A stretch of 64,000 nucleotides of DNA from Patiria miniata (lineage: Eukaryota; Echinodermata; Asteroidea; Valvatida; Asterinidae): positions 30,153,315-30,217,314 of the forward strand of contig NW_024037069.1 of NCBI RefSeq assembly GCF_015706575.1, written 5' to 3'. Both the position numbers and the translations under genes were made by a program. Within the stretch, counting starts at the first letter, position 1; each line of letters begins with the position of its first letter. A model generated the notes under the pieces. It had not been told where the DNA came from. It worked only from the letters and a program-made list of their open reading frames with translations, and did not search any database. Below are positions 25,805-38,584 of this stretch, piece after piece.

Positions 25805-26115
25805 GAGAGCCATTCCCGCCCCCCCCCCACACTTTTCGAATTTGCAGCAGCCAGCTGACCTTTCGGCCCCCTGACAATTTCGATTCTGGATCTGCCCTTG
25901 TGGTGCCCCTCTTAATGCTGGTGCCCCCCCCCTCCTCCCCGCGCCCGGCTTCCCCCCCCCCCCCCCCCCCCATTGAAAAAAATCCTGGCTACGCAGGCGC
26001 GGATCCGGGGAGGGGGGGTTCGGGGTCAACCCCCCCCCCCCCAGCTCTGTCAAAAATTTGTTTTTTCCACTGGAAATGTAAAAAAAAAATTATAACCCCC
26101 CCCCTGCTCTGACAC
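25805..26115. repeat. Stacked G/C-run element pieces
   Basis: Several C and G homopolymers with ctggatctgccc and gcgcggatccgggg motifs, probably overlapping remnants of the same element type. Pro- and Gly-rich frames here are artefacts. Confidence 0.4.
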
Positions 26116-26264
26116 CCCAAAACAATTATACTGGTATTAATATACGTCTGTGCACAAAATACGGACAGAGCCTGCTGGGTTACGGGGGTATTTGTACAAT
26201 ATCCTGTAATATTGTGTTAATTATCGTTGGCTTTGAACAGCGCCCCCATTGAAAGTATGGTACG

Positions 26265-26587
26265 AGCCCCCTTGGATTAATGGTCGTACTGTACACCCCG
26301 TGACGTGCTGTCATTTAGAAGAAATCAAGAAATGTAGGTGATTTCCAACGATCAGTCAATAGACTGATCGTTGGGAAAGAAAAGGAGTTCTGTTCACGAA
26401 ATCGTGTTTAATGATCAAAAGTTTGTACATGGTTTTCAACTGTGTTATTTTCTGGAAAAGTGTAATATCCACCAAGCTGACGCTTCGACAGGTTAGGTTT
26501 TGAACATTCGTCTTTGGATTTTGAGTGGGGTTGTTATTGAAAACGAACAAAATGCATGAAAAGCAAAATGATTCTATATACCTTTAA
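26265..26587 (-). mobile_element. TTAA-flanked MITE family B, inverted
   Basis: Reverse copy with the central palindrome (ccaacgatcagtc / gactgatcgttgg) and right end tatatacctttaa. The left end is degraded. Confidence 0.75.
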
Positions 26588-28051
26588 TGAATAGGCTACG
26601 TGCAAAGCGAAAAGGCCTTGATCTTAACTGCAGTCTTAAGACGGATTGCCGTGGGCTAGAGACGAAGTTGATGTATGGCCCGTGTACAACACAATGCACT
26701 AGGGAGTTGAACGTTGGGAGTATTTACAAAGTTATTTTTGCTGGCAGTCTCGACCGACGTGTCTTTGTGTATTACTTCTAAAACAAAATCTGGAATGAAA
26801 AATGAAAAACCGGTATCTGAAAGGCAAGCCTTGAGAAGTAATTCAATTAAATATGAAAATCGATGTCGCTTGACCCTTTTCTTACTGGGCGTTGTCGCCC
26901 AGGACCGTTTTATCAGTAAGGTCATTACGCTCACAAAAAAAAACACAGATTCAGTAGGCTATTTGAACAATCTCTGATTTCGTTTGCCATCCATGCTTCG
27001 TATGTGTAGTGCACATCAGTTCTTTAATATTATTATTCATCCAATCGAACATATTTAGTGTGTCAAGTGAAGATGAAGACGAATACAGAAGACCGTGATG
27101 GAAAGAAGTGAGTCAACACTGAGTTACTCTGGAATCTAAAATCTACCCCTTTTTTGCTCATTTTCGTTTATATTTTGTATTCAATTGTCCTTATGTTTTA
27201 TTTGTTTATTTGTTGGGTTGTTAAAGATTTCGTTCAATAATAACAAGCCTGGTGGAAAACATAAACATTGTTAATATCAGAACTGACCAATGTTTTGCTG
27301 AAAACAAAGGCCAGCAATTATTTTCAGAATTGGGACAGCCCATCAAAATAAGTTTGCTTTACTCATTGATTTGAATCTTTTTTGTATTTTTGTTTTGTAA
27401 GATCCCGACCGGCCGGCCATAGGCGGGGTCACGTCTAGAGAATTAAACAAACCCAATAATGGACGTCAATGTCTCTACGGGGAGAACCATTTTGACAGCT
27501 CGAGCTGAAATGATGCAGCATCCAGTAATCCAGTTTGACTTTCAGAACACTTGTCATAGCGTCCGAAGTGACGAAACGAGAAGTTGCCTTTTATTAGTGT
27601 TGTTGTTAGAGAAATTATGGGGATTGACGTGGTCCAGACTGTTGTGATTAAAACGCATGGGCGATATTTTTGTTATGCACCGATGAGGCCCTACCCATGA
27701 GAGCCAATGTTGAGTGGGGAGATATAAAGCTAGTGCTGCACACATGTTGCCAGGGACCTAAACGTTAAGAAGGGGGTACAGGAATGGAGATAAGGGCATT
27801 TCGAAACCCGAGCGCCTGTGGTGCGTGGGCTAGCGTTTCCTTGCGCCCATAATACAAACAGGAACAGCCAATCAGCGCGCTAATTCGGGCAAGAATTGAA
27901 AAATTGGCGGTTACGGAAAGCACGTCACAACGCGAGGTTTTGTGCTGTTGGTCGGTGCTCTTTAAGGGGACGAACAGGTCTTGAAGGAATATCTTCCATA
28001 CACTCTCAGTCATGCCCATAACATTGCATGGCTACAGCAGTTGTTGCCAAG
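26588..28051. other. No gene seen
   Basis: No coding motif. A 35-40 bp block near 27922 (cacgtcacaacgcgaggttt) recurs near 29094, so small dispersed repeats are present. Confidence 0.3.
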
Positions 28052-28573
28052 TTAAAGGGAAAATACAACATTTGCAAACATCAAAAAATAAAACTACCAA
28101 ATCATTTTGAAATACCTTGCTGGACTGTTAGTGAATGACAGTGTAAAGCATCCTGTAAAATCATGGCACCTGGTATACTGTCATTTTCAAGAAAAGTGGT
28201 ATTTTTGTATCAATTTCCAACGCTGATCGGCCGATCAGCGTTAGAAAAAAACTAGCTTTTTTTCAAATACTGGCCCCAATTGACCATCGCACTTGTTTGC
28301 AATCGATTACACACCTATGAACGGGTACAAGCCAGCTAGACTGGTTCCCTGACCTTACAATTCCCCAATGTATGTAAACTGCTCTGTTTCTTCTTAAATG
28401 GAGTCAGGGAACCAGACTACAGGAAAATTATTGTTTTTCTTGGTTTTTATAGCATTTGTGAACCCAAAACCTCAAAAAAGTCAGTGTAACTATATTTGCT
28501 ATATATTTCCAACCCCCAATTCCATCCATTTCTGAAAATTACAGCAAAAGCAAATGATGTATATTCCCTTTAA
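28052..28573 (+). mobile_element. TTAA-flanked MITE family A, full copy
   Basis: Starts TTAAAGGGAAAATACAACA and ends tgtatattccctttaa, so the ends are inverted repeats of about 20 bp closed by TTAA. A central palindrome with arms TTTCCAACG.../...CGTTAGAAA. Non-coding, about 520 bp. Other copies of this family are listed separately. Confidence 0.85.
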
Positions 28574-28582
28574 AGACTTGAA

Positions 28583-28690
28583 GGCATTAAAGGATCATTT
28601 GCTTTTCATGCATTTTGTTGGTTTCCAATAATAGCACCACTAAATATACAAAGAAGAATGTTCAGAACTTAACCTAATCACTTCAATTAG
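28583..28690 (+). mobile_element. MITE family B, truncated left end
   Basis: Only the first ~110 bp (attaaaggatcatttgcttt through caaagaagaatgttcagaac); directly follows a family A copy. Confidence 0.65.
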
Positions 28691-28802
28691 TAGTACATGG
28701 AGGTACAGGCCGGGTGCGCATTTGTATGTTCCAACACAGAGAGTACAATCTGCGCGCCTGTCCGCCAATGCGATTCCCTATGTCATAGTATACAATTTCA
28801 AC

Positions 28803-29100
28803 GGCGGATCCGGGGGGGGGGACGCACAGGGGGGGGGGGCATGCCCCCCCCCCCCAAAAAAAACAACCACGTACCCAATTTAGGCCTATGTCTTTAAAGT
28901 AACGTCGCAAAAAATAGGCAGCCACTGCGAACACCACCATCTTTTGCTACAAAAAAAAGAGGTCAGAAATTGCCTCAGATCGCACCACAGAGCAAAAAAA
29001 TGTCAGGGCCTTAAGTGCAGCGGGCCCCGAACCCCACGCCGTAAATTTTTAGATCAACTTTTTTTGGGGGGGAACTACATTTTTTTAACCCCCACGTCAC
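28803..29100. repeat. G/C-run element piece
   Basis: Starts cggcggatccgggggg and contains several G and C homopolymers; right end not defined. Confidence 0.35.
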
Positions 29101-29519
29101 AACGTGAGGTTTTGTGCTGTTGGTCAGCAGCAAGGCTTAGGGTGCCACCTCGTTTCCTCCCTTTTATGGTGCTTGATCCTTCGCGTTATACTGTATGGAT
29201 GGACAGGGAAGGAGGTGTGTGGGCCGGGAAACCTGAGAGCCCAGAAGAGTCCTAGATTGGGAGTCGGTAATGGGCTCATTCAGTGAGTTCCTATATTAAG
29301 TCCGACTCCTGAATGCTTGGTCAACACCACATAACTTTGTGCTTTTATTCATCCCCTCTTTTCCCTTTCGCAAGATTAAGGTACCGGTATTTTAAAAACG
29401 AAAAGGTTGTCGTCAATCAATACAAATCGAAACCTAACTCAGCTGTTTTACATAATTTCAACTTCAATATTTCTGCTTATGAATATTATGGTTTATAAGG
29501 AGCATGGATAATAATTTTT

Positions 29520-30076
29520 TTGCTTATGATTATTTGTCTATGGCCAAGTAGATCAATCACAGCACTCAAGGCTTCCATCACTAAACAGGCTAACACAATT
29601 GTTGTTTCCTATAATTTAGAAAGAGTCCAGTTAGGATTTGAACTTTTCATTTTACAGTTAATTATGTTTTGGCGACCGGATACCTGTCTCGTTTATCTCC
29701 CCTTAAATTTGTACTTATACCGTACAGTGTGTCGATCAGTTTGTTCGTCAGTCCGTCTGTTTCTTTGTATTACCAGTACCATACTCGGTGGATTGGTGGA
29801 AGAGGTAAGAAGAGGTTTAATAAGTTGGTCTCGATTTTTCGCTGCCCTGGAGTTTTCCAAATTGATGTTTTTCATCACTTCTGACAATACTTGCAGGCTG
29901 TTCCTCTCTGCTTTTTGCATTGACAGGGTTTTGGAGGGCTGGCACCCCAGGCTCTGGTCTGATGAGCGACGTGGTACTCGTATACGCCTTGGTTCAAGCC
30001 AAACTACCTTGACTTTTTGTCCTAGTAGCTGAGTCACTGGATTTGATTGGGCAAAATAGTTCTTGATAATTTGCAT
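29520..30076. other. Overlapping long frames on both strands, unassigned
   Basis: Open frames of 170 codons (plus, 29520-30032) and 127 codons (minus, 29693-30076) overlap. The minus frame is more hydrophilic (PRRSSDQSLGCQPSKTLSMQ) and looks more protein-like. Possibly a piece of a transposon ORF. No motif supports a call. Confidence 0.15.
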
Positions 30077-30585
30077 ACATCCCTTTCAGTGTCCGACCAT
30101 ATTGGTGGTGAAACGGGGACACATGACCTAGAACAGGTTCACACGTAGGCCTGCTAGGCCCAACTAGATCATTGGTCCCAACTTTAGTTGGGAGGGTCCC
30201 AACCTGAGTTGGGGCCGTCCCAACTCGTGAATTGTGTAACTGGACTACATATACTGGGATGGTCTGAGCTTAAATTGGGACCTTGGCCTAAATCGGGGCG
30301 TAACAGACCTGCCAAGGAGACGCACGTGCAGATGATCGCGGGGAGACGTGCATGCCTGAGGATTGGGAAACGGGACCGATATTATGCCAAACATTTGAAT
30401 TCTGGATTTTGATATCAGAAGGAAGAAATAGCAGGCAGAAATCACGGGGAATCTAAAACTGTGTGTCATAGAGATCATATTTTGAGCGAATTTGGTAGGT
30501 GTACACATGTATACGATGTCATTGTCATGGAACAAATATTAGCAATATGGTGAAGAAATTTAGAAGCTTTACCGCAGTGTAAAAA

Positions 30586-31000
30586 TTAAAGGCATGTAGG
30601 ACCATTTGCATTTATCCAATTGTAACCTAGCGAAGTATTATCAAAATGCTTACTTGGATTAAAGATCGTGATGGTAGGCCTACTGAACATCTCGTGAAAT
30701 TAGTCCGTCTGGCTTGCTGTCATTTTGAAGATATCAAGAAAATGTAGGCTATTTCCAATGATCAGTCAATTGACTCATTTTTGGAAATAAAGAGTGCTAT
30801 TGACAAAATGTATTTCGTGATCAAACGGTTGTGCATGGTTTTTTCACTGTTTTCTCAAAATGTTTAATATCCACTGAGCTGCAACTTCAACAGGTTAGGT
30901 TTTGAACATTCTTCTTTGGATTTTAAGCGGTGGTATTATTGGAAACGAGGAAGTAAATTGCACGAAAAGCAAATGTTTATTGTGCCTCTATATATAAAAA
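30586..31000 (-). mobile_element. TTAA-flanked MITE family B, inverted
   Basis: Starts ttaaaggcatgtaggaccat; contains ggattaaagatcgtgatgg, the site that is interrupted in the copy at 62199. Confidence 0.75.
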
Positions 31001-31196
31001 TGTAATTTCTGATTTACAGCAACATTTATACTCGCGGCAATAACCTTGGACTCAATACCTGTTTGAACCCAACATAGCATCGCTACAGCGCCCTCACAGT
31101 CGCTTAAAATATGGCAAATATACGGATTTTTTTATTTGCTTTTAGTGGGTTTGGACGTTGGAACAGTTCTCTCAGACCAGGTCATAGTGCTGCACT

Positions 31197-31691
31197 TTAA
31201 AGGCAATATACAACATTTGCGCCATCAAAAAACAAAACTACCAAATTATTATGGAAAAAACCTTACTGGACTGTTAGTAAATGACAGTCTTAAGCATCCT
31301 GTAAAATCATGGCACCTGGTGTGCTGTAATTTTTAAGAAAAGTGGTATTTTGTTTATCAGTTTCCAATGCTGGTCCATTTACCATATTATTTTAGTTAGT
31401 CCGCTTTTGTTTGCAATCGATAACACACCTATGAACGAACGGGTACAAGCCAGCTGGACTGGTTCCTTGACCTTACAATTCCCCGACGTCTATAAATTGC
31501 TCCGATTCATCTTAAGTGGGGTCAGGGAAACAGACTACACGAACATGATTGTTTTTCTTGGTTTTTCCAGCATCTACGAACACAAAACATTCAAACAAGT
31601 CAGTGTAAAAATAGTTGTTATAAAATACTAAACCCCAAATCCACCCTTTTCTGAAATTACAGCAAAAACAAATGTTGTATGTTCCCTTTAA
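31197..31691 (+). mobile_element. TTAA-flanked MITE family A
   Basis: Begins TTAAAGGCAATATACAACA and ends tatgttccctttaa; internal blocks (ggactgttagtaaatgacag, cctgaccttacaattcccc) match the other copies. Confidence 0.85.
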
Positions 31692-32444
31692 ATCACTTAC
31701 GATTTTTATTGATAGTGGACTTTCTCAACTCACGATTTTTTTTTTCGCAAAACATGTCAATACATTGCAGACATGGGGGGGGGCAGTAAGGGATGATAAT
31801 CTCGTATCCAAGGAAAAAGGTAACAAGAATCACCTGCCCTGCGTCACGTGTAATTAATTACTCGCTAAGATGCACGGATCACGTGATAATATCATCACTA
31901 GAATGACATTTCAGTAATGTTCAATTGTGCGTATCCTTGATAACATTAACAATGTTATCCAAGGCCTAGCCTCCGACCCGAAACCGGCAGAGGGGTTTAT
32001 TTTTAATACCAGCCCCGTTGCTATCTTTACATATTGCTGACGGTACCTCCTATAGTAGGCCTATATAACTAATATGACTGACATTTTCACTTTCTTGCGC
32101 TGGCCGGGGATTAAAGTCTTAAGACTCGGTCTTTATCTTCATTCACCAACCCCCGGATGCTTACGGAGTTCCGAGAAGCGAAGACAGAGCACGATGCAAG
32201 CTGAACAGTTTCTCCCTGAATAGAAACATGTATCTCGTCTGACTCGTCACTGTTGATTCCTTAGAAGCCATGAAATTTTACGACAGTTGTCGGTTGGGTA
32301 TGATCAATTACTGTCAATATTGTGCTTGGCGGTGAGGTATGTTTCACCTTATCTCGCACCCAACGTAGGCCTATGTATCACTTACATCGGACCATAATTA
32401 TATACTCTCCATTCCAAAACAGCTTCATGTTTGTTAAGATTGTT

Positions 32445-32765
32445 TGGTTGTTGGCGTTATAGCATAACTATGGGGTGGTGTTCGACTCGTGTGCCGTTCG
32501 AATCCTGACCGTGGGAACGTGGTTCTTGTGCTCGTATTAATCCTCATTAAAGAACCCAGTTACACTTATCGCTAAGAGTTGCCCCGGTGTTTCTGGCAGT
32601 GGCTGCAGTATGCGCCCCAGCACCCTACATAATGGGTCTCATAGTTCTCATTAACTTCAGGGCCTCCATGGAAAGCAATGCCTTGCACTGATTGGAGTTT
32701 ACCCTCATTAAAGATGACGTACAAAAGAATCGCCCCAAAACTGAACCGTTTGTTAACCAATAAAT
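32445..32765 (+). mobile_element. Probable tRNA-derived SINE
   Basis: A B-box-like GTTCGAATCC at 32496-32505 follows a tRNA-like head. It is followed by a body (ctcattaaagaacccagtta, ... gttgccccggtgtttctggc, ... tatgcgccccagcaccct) of the kind shared by deuterostome SINEs. No A box of good quality, no cloverleaf and no clear target duplication were established. Confidence 0.4.
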
Positions 32766-32831
32766 TTATCAGTAAAACGAGGAAACCGTATTAAGCCTAA
32801 TATAGTTTTCCCTAGTAATATACGTCTTAGC

Positions 32832-33190
32832 CTGTTCTACAGATGCTATCATGGTATGTACTCAGAAGGTCTCTCACTTGTTGCCCCTTCCGTTCACACC
32901 TTCACTCGCAGCACACGTTTTGCAATCTCCACTCATCCCTTCACTGTATCTGTTCCACAGGCCAGTACTGTGAGATATTCTTCTAGCTATTTCCCTCGTA
33001 CTGCTGCACTATGCAACTCCTTAACCGAATCCTGTTTTCCCACCAACTTATAATCTATCCCTGTTCAAAAGAAATGAGAACAGATATCTTCTCTCTCCGT
33101 AACTTTTTTCTCTATGTACTTTCTATTTGTAGCCCGCACCTTGAATGGCCTCCTGGCCATTTTAAAAAGGTGGAGTTTGAGGGTTTGGTT
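32832..33190 (+). mobile_element. LINE 3' fragment (end of ORF2)
   Basis: The plus frame reads FYRCYHGMYSEGLSLVAPSV, then RSTRFAISTHPFTVSVPQAS and SSSYFPRTAALCNSLTESCF. This is the typical C-terminal block of LINE reverse-transcriptase proteins (R-T-R ... HPFTV ... FFPRT ... LWNSLP ... FPT). Only the 3' end remains; the reverse transcriptase and endonuclease domains are absent, as in a 5'-truncated, dead copy. A stop falls after FPTNL and the rest is 3' untranslated. Confidence 0.7.
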
Positions 33191-33324
33191 TTTTAGTGTT
33201 TCCCTGATAGCTACAAGTAAACATTTTGTTCGCTTATTGTAACAGAATTAAAATACCAAAAGGACACTTTCTGAGATACCTGCCTTTGCCTTTTTCTGTG
33301 GCGGCAAATTCTTCACACACAAAT

Positions 33325-33603
33325 TCAGTCCCTTTTGATTTGCCCTTCCACATTCGAATCCTTTGGAGGTGGATTGGGAGGAACAAAAATCTTGAATGCC
33401 TTTTCTACATGTGTCATTATTTTAGCGAATCCTTTCGCGGTAATGCGTTCCAGGCCTCCGGCTATTCCTGAGTCTTCCAAACGCCTGCAACTATATAAAG
33501 CTTCCCTTGGACTTTTAATGTCAAATTCTTCACAAACTGAACTAAACAGAGGCGTTTGATGAGTAACACGAGACATGAACTTTATTAGCTCGAGTTTGGT
33601 CAT
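33325..33603 (-). CDS. Small uncharacterised ORF (92 codons)
   Basis: Complete ATG-to-TGA frame with A at -3. It reads MTKLELIKFMSRVTHQTPLF, then SSVCEEFDIKSPREALYSC and SGIAGGLERITAKGFAKIM: mixed charged and hydrophobic spacing that looks like a folded, possibly winged-helix protein, unlike the low-complexity frames around it. It ends Pro-rich (FVPPNPPPKDSN). It sits between a LINE 3' fragment and a G-run hAT-like element, so it could be a host exon or a piece of a DNA transposon. No family recognised. Confidence 0.3.
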   Translation of the reverse strand: MTKLELIKFMSRVTHQTPLFSSVCEEFDIKSPREALYSCRRLEDSGIAGGLERITAKGFAKIMTHVEKAFKIFVPPNPPPKDSNVEGQIKRD

Positions 33604-33631
33604 TTTTTTAACTGTTAAAAGTTGTCCACAT

Positions 33632-34010
33632 GAGGCGCGGTTCTAGAACCAATATTTGGGGGGGGGGGCTAGCAGGGTGGATCCAGAATTTTTTTCAGGG
33701 AGGCGAGCTGAAATGTAGACCGGTTATTTTCTCCAGACACTTAGGCCTCCGAAAATCAATTAGGGGGGGGGGGGGGGGGCTCATGCCATATTTTCAATGG
33801 GGAGCGCCAATAAAATCCTAAAATCATTCACACTATATTAACTACAAATGCACCCTTGTCATGGCTATTTCTTCTTTAGGAGGAGACCGTTCGCATGTAC
33901 ATCACAATGCTAATGCAATTTTTTACGGAATTTATTTGGGGGGGGGGGGCTAGACAAAATTTGGGGGGCTAAACCCCAGCCCCCCCCCCCCCTCCCGTAG
34001 AACCGCGCCT
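33632..34010. mobile_element. G-run hAT-like element with 8-bp target duplication
   Basis: Inverted ends aggcgcggttcta and tagaaccgcgcct. GTCCACAT directly flanks both ends. Inside, gggtggatccagaa suggests a second, nested element of the same kind. Confidence 0.65.
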
Positions 34011-37000
34011 GTCCACATCTACAGATCGTTTGCACTGCAGCCATGTTTGAGGTATGTGTTTTTGTTCAGCGTGGATCCGCATGAGTAGACTTCTTGTGCC
34101 TTCATTGTTAATGAATGAACACAACAGAACACTCCTCAAAGACTACTCTATCAGTCTATGCACCTTATTCAAGAGGAAGCCATTTTTTGATCGTGTTCCC
34201 TGAATGTATTTTATAAATTGTAAACTGTTGAATGGGATGGTGCCAGACTATTTAAGCCTCACTTTCATTTCATTTTCTAAACGTGGCTTAAAACACTAGG
34301 GTATGTTTAATCACAATTTTTAATTCTTCACCAGAGCAGATTAATTGGTAATTAACTTTATTTCATTGGTTTAATTTCTATTCGCAAGTTCCAGAAAATA
34401 AAGATTTTACCTCGCTTTCAATCTGATTTTGCCGACTCATGAATGCACCTATTCTCAAAACGTTCGGGTCAGTTTTGTGTTTCATGAACGACCCCAAGGA
34501 TTTTCTTTCCAGAGTTCACTAGGGTCGATCTTCCTCGGATAATTGACGGTAACGTAATTTCCCCTTCTTGTCACCATGCATGTAGTTCTTGCTGGAAAAC
34601 TACGACAGGTCGTAAAGATCTCAGTGTTTCCTAATCACATTTGTCAGATTTTTGTTCCACATTTGAGATTGTAGGAGCGGAAATTTGGAAAAGTAAACTT
34701 CAACATTTTTGGTGGAATTTGTCTTTAATCTCGTTGTTAGCCTTCAACCCAAATACTGATGTTTCTCCTAGGAGTTGCGCCCTCCTCCTTCCCAAAACAA
34801 AACAAACACATTTTCCCTTGAAGATAATGTAATTATGTTCCCTGTTTAGGTCCATGTTAATCTTGCGCCCTTTTTATCAATTGTTTGTTGGGTTGCTTGG
34901 TTTTGTTTGTTGGGTGTTTGTTTGTTAGTTAGGGTGTTGTTGGGTTGTTGGGCTGTACGTGGGTGCGTGTATATATAGGGTGAAGTAAACAACACCACTG
35001 ATAGCGCGTGTATACGGTAAAGAAGACTGGGAGTTTCTTCACGGGTATCGTCAACCATGTTTAAAGCGTGGGGGAGGGGGAGGGGCTGGACATCCTCTGA
35101 CAAATGGGGGTGCTGTTCAAAGCGGACAAAACTTGACACAATATAGGTGGCGCTATTCCTTGCGGCCTATATCATGCCGACAGACAAACGTGTTTTTCCC
35201 CATATGTACATCATTATTTAAGATTAGATTAATATAGGGTTGTGATGCCCCATTCCTCCTAATGACGACCCTGTTTTCCATTTGTAACTTCTTGTTTCAA
35301 AGGCGTGTCATCTTCTTCTAATGATTTCGGATCTTTCGACGTTAGTGCCTTTCGTAGGCCTATATTTCAAATCAACGCGCGAGATAATCGAAATCATATC
35401 TGTTGGTCAGTTCAGCTGTTTGACTGTGTATCATCTTGTCTTGTCGGTGTCTGCTGTTGATCCGGACAATCTTCCAGTTTGAGCCATTAGACTTACCTTT
35501 TTTTCCAGGGGTAATTTTTAAGGAGAAATCAACCTAAATATCCCTGGACGCCATAGGCTACTCGTCAGAGTCCGACCGAAGACTTGATGACAAGTACAAG
35601 CGTGTAAGGGGGCCACTAAGCCCCAGAGAGGGGGAGATTTCCTCCCCATGGGGGTATACTTCCCCCTCTTAACAGCAACCGCGTTCATCGGTTTACCAAA
35701 AAAGGGGGTCAGACACACCAGTGGCGGCAGACTGACAGTATGCACTCCGCTCCACATGTACTTGGCTGATCTAGCTCATAGATCTGATACACCGTGCCCT
35801 CTCAAACATGCACACAATAGGGAACAAAAGATTGTACACGTCTCCACGTGGCAATTTCTATAGATGAATACGTCTCCACAAGGTTTTCACGAAATAGATA
35901 TATGGATTTTACTTTCAGCCAAGCAAATTTATTCTGGTTAAAATAAGAGCATTTTGAAACTGCATTTTCAAAGTCGAAGATATTAGTACACGAGAACAAA
36001 CAAATGTCTCTACAAGGATACAAATTTCAGTATGGGTGGTTTCTTGAGTGGATAGCAGAATTCAAAACAAAGCTTTGTAAACCATATCAAGTTTGTTCAC
36101 AGCATTGGGTGTTGTGCTCATTGTGATACCGACTTAAAGCAAACTGCTCTATTCTGCGATGTATCACATGAAATATGGGTGGTTCAAAAGTATTGGCGTT
36201 TAACCCTGATCCTCAAGGGTTCATTTTGGATTATGCAAAATCCTGTTGAATTGAGCGTGATATCGGGAAATGATATGAGAAAGATGCTTTGGTGGCTGTA
36301 TTGCCTGTCAACATGACGTCACAGGGGACGCGATCCATAATCCAAATCAAAACTAAAACATACACCAAAATGCCCTTGAACATCGGAAATTGAAAATCAG
36401 ATTAAATTGACACAAAGGTACATTTTCGAGGATTGCATTAAAAAAACTTACATTGCACGGGCCATCCTTGTAAAGAATTAGCCTCGTTCTTTTTTTTTCA
36501 CGGCGCGTCCAAAGATATAATCTGTGAACTCAGCTGACTACACGATTTTGGACGACAAACCTTGTTTTCTCGAAGAACTCCTAACATATACAATACCTGT
36601 AATGTTTGAACCCCTCAAAAATGTGATTTTGATTATAATCTGTTTTGAGGGAAATATGTATCGGGTCTGAATCTGTAAGTTATCGCCTTCATCGAACGAT
36701 AGGTGTCAGAAACGACGGAAAGAGACTGCGTCTGTGGGGACACAGTGAGCCCGAGTGTAAAGCAAAATACGCACCTAGCCTTAATTTGAAAACATGACAT
36801 CTAGATCCGTTACACCACTGCACGCCGCTTCAGCTACGGGTGTTGATGGCAAAAAGGGGAAATTATTCCCGTGTTTAGAATGAATCGGCAAATGTTCCCC
36901 TGGATGGCGTGGGGCATTGGTGTCAGATGGGGGTAGGTGTGGCCAGACGACAGCACCGACCCATACCACCGTAGACTGCCGTTTGGGACTTTTCGTACTA

Positions 37001-37316
37001 TTTGATAGTGATGAGAGGATAGGCTTATTTTGTTGCGGGATCAGGAAATATTTTTTTTTGGCTGTTGTTCTGCACGCTACGTTGACAAGCTGACCAGACT
37101 GCCCATTGTGAGATAAACATGGAGGGTTTGAGGTGAAGAAAATAACTTGTCAACAATGGCAGAGTTTAGGACTTATTTTTTACCTGTTTTAAATCCAGTA
37201 CTAATGCCATAACGCAATAAAAAAAAATAACCATCACTCCTATAGGAATTCACAGGTTGTGCAAACTAGATATGAAACACATGTCGTGAGACTGAAGCCA
37301 AGTATATAAAAACTAC
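34011..37316. other. No gene seen
   Basis: Apart from the low-complexity tract near 34.9 kb nothing is recognised; short frames only. Confidence 0.3.
34870..34965. repeat. TTGTTTG/GTTGGG low-complexity tract
   Basis: Degenerate tandem of ttgtttg and gttggg units; accounts for the Asn/Gln/Thr-rich frame on the minus strand. Confidence 0.6.
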
Positions 37317-37823
37317 TTAAAGGGAAAATACAACATTTGCAAACATTAAAAAATAAAACTACCAAATCATTTTGAAATACCTTGCTGGACTGTTAGTAAA
37401 TGACAGTGTAAAGCATCCTGTAAAATCATGGCACCTGGTATACTATCATTTTCAAGAAAAGTGGTATTTTTGTATCAATTTCCAACGCTGATTGGAAACA
37501 ACTGGCTTTTTTTCAAATACTGGCCCCAATTGACCATCGCACTTGTTTGCAATCGATTACAAACCTATGAACGGGTACGAGCCAGCTAGACTGGTTCCCT
37601 GACCTTATAATTCCCCAATGTATGTTAACTGCTCTGTTTCTTCTTATATGTAGTCACGGAACCAGACTATAGGAAAATGATCGTTTTTCTTGGTTTTTAT
37701 AGCATTTTCGAACCCAAAACCTCAAAAAAGTCAGTGTAACTATATTTGCTATATATTTCCAACACCCCAATTCCATCCATTTCGAAAATTACAGCAAAAG
37801 CAAATGATGTATATTTCCTTTAA
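37317..37823 (+). mobile_element. TTAA-flanked MITE family A
   Basis: Closest by eye to the copy at 28052; same ends, with part of the central palindrome lost (ccaacgctgattggaaac). Confidence 0.85.
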
Positions 37824-38192
37824 TAATATAAAAAAAAAACTTTGAATATGGCTATCAATAACACATGTCCATGAGAAGTGGATTTGGATGCTGGCATGGG
37901 CTCATGACTGCCAAGTAATTCGGACGCAGACATATTTTTGTAGACAGCGTCATCAACGTCCCTTCTCGGAATCATAAACTTACGGCAATCAATTACGTTA
38001 CTGACACTCATACAGGAAACTAGACAACAAATATAGAGTCGACGGATGACACATTTTGCTCTGGGACCTCGATGACGTCATTAATTTTCCAAACATTCCT
38101 TTGCCATGCAGGGAGGATTATGAAAACGTTCCTGATATTGTTTTTCTTTTGCTGATGTATCGACAGTTTTTTTTATGTCACTATCCAAAATG

Positions 38193-38584
38193 TTAAAAGC
38201 ATATAGAATCATTTGCTTTTCATGCATTTTGTTCGTTTCCAATGACGTAACACACTCAAAATCCAAAGAAGAATGTTCAAAACCTAACCTGTTGAAGTGT
38301 CGGCTTAGTGGATATTACACCTGTCGAGAAAACAGTGAAAAAGTCTGCACGACCTTTTGATCGCGAAACACGATTTCTTCTAAAGATCTCTTATTTCAAA
38401 AAAATCAGTCAATTGACTGATCGTTGGAAATCAACTATTTTTCTTGATTTCTTCTAAATGACAGCAAGTCAGACGGAAGAATTTCATGTGGTGTTTAGTA
38501 CCAATACGATCTTTAATCCAAGTGAGTTTTTTGTCAATAATACGGTTACTTTGGGATAAATGCAAATGATATTCCTTTCATTAA
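38193..38584 (+). mobile_element. TTAA-flanked MITE family B
   Basis: Both TTAA ends present (ttaaaagcatatagaatcat; atattcctttcattaa). Central palindrome present. Confidence 0.8.

Noticed and set aside
25773-26112. Gly-rich and Pro-rich frames
   Set aside because: Translation of G and C homopolymer runs in transposon remnants.
32445-32520. Functional tRNA gene
   Set aside because: A B box is present but no cloverleaf or convincing A box, and a SINE-like body follows.
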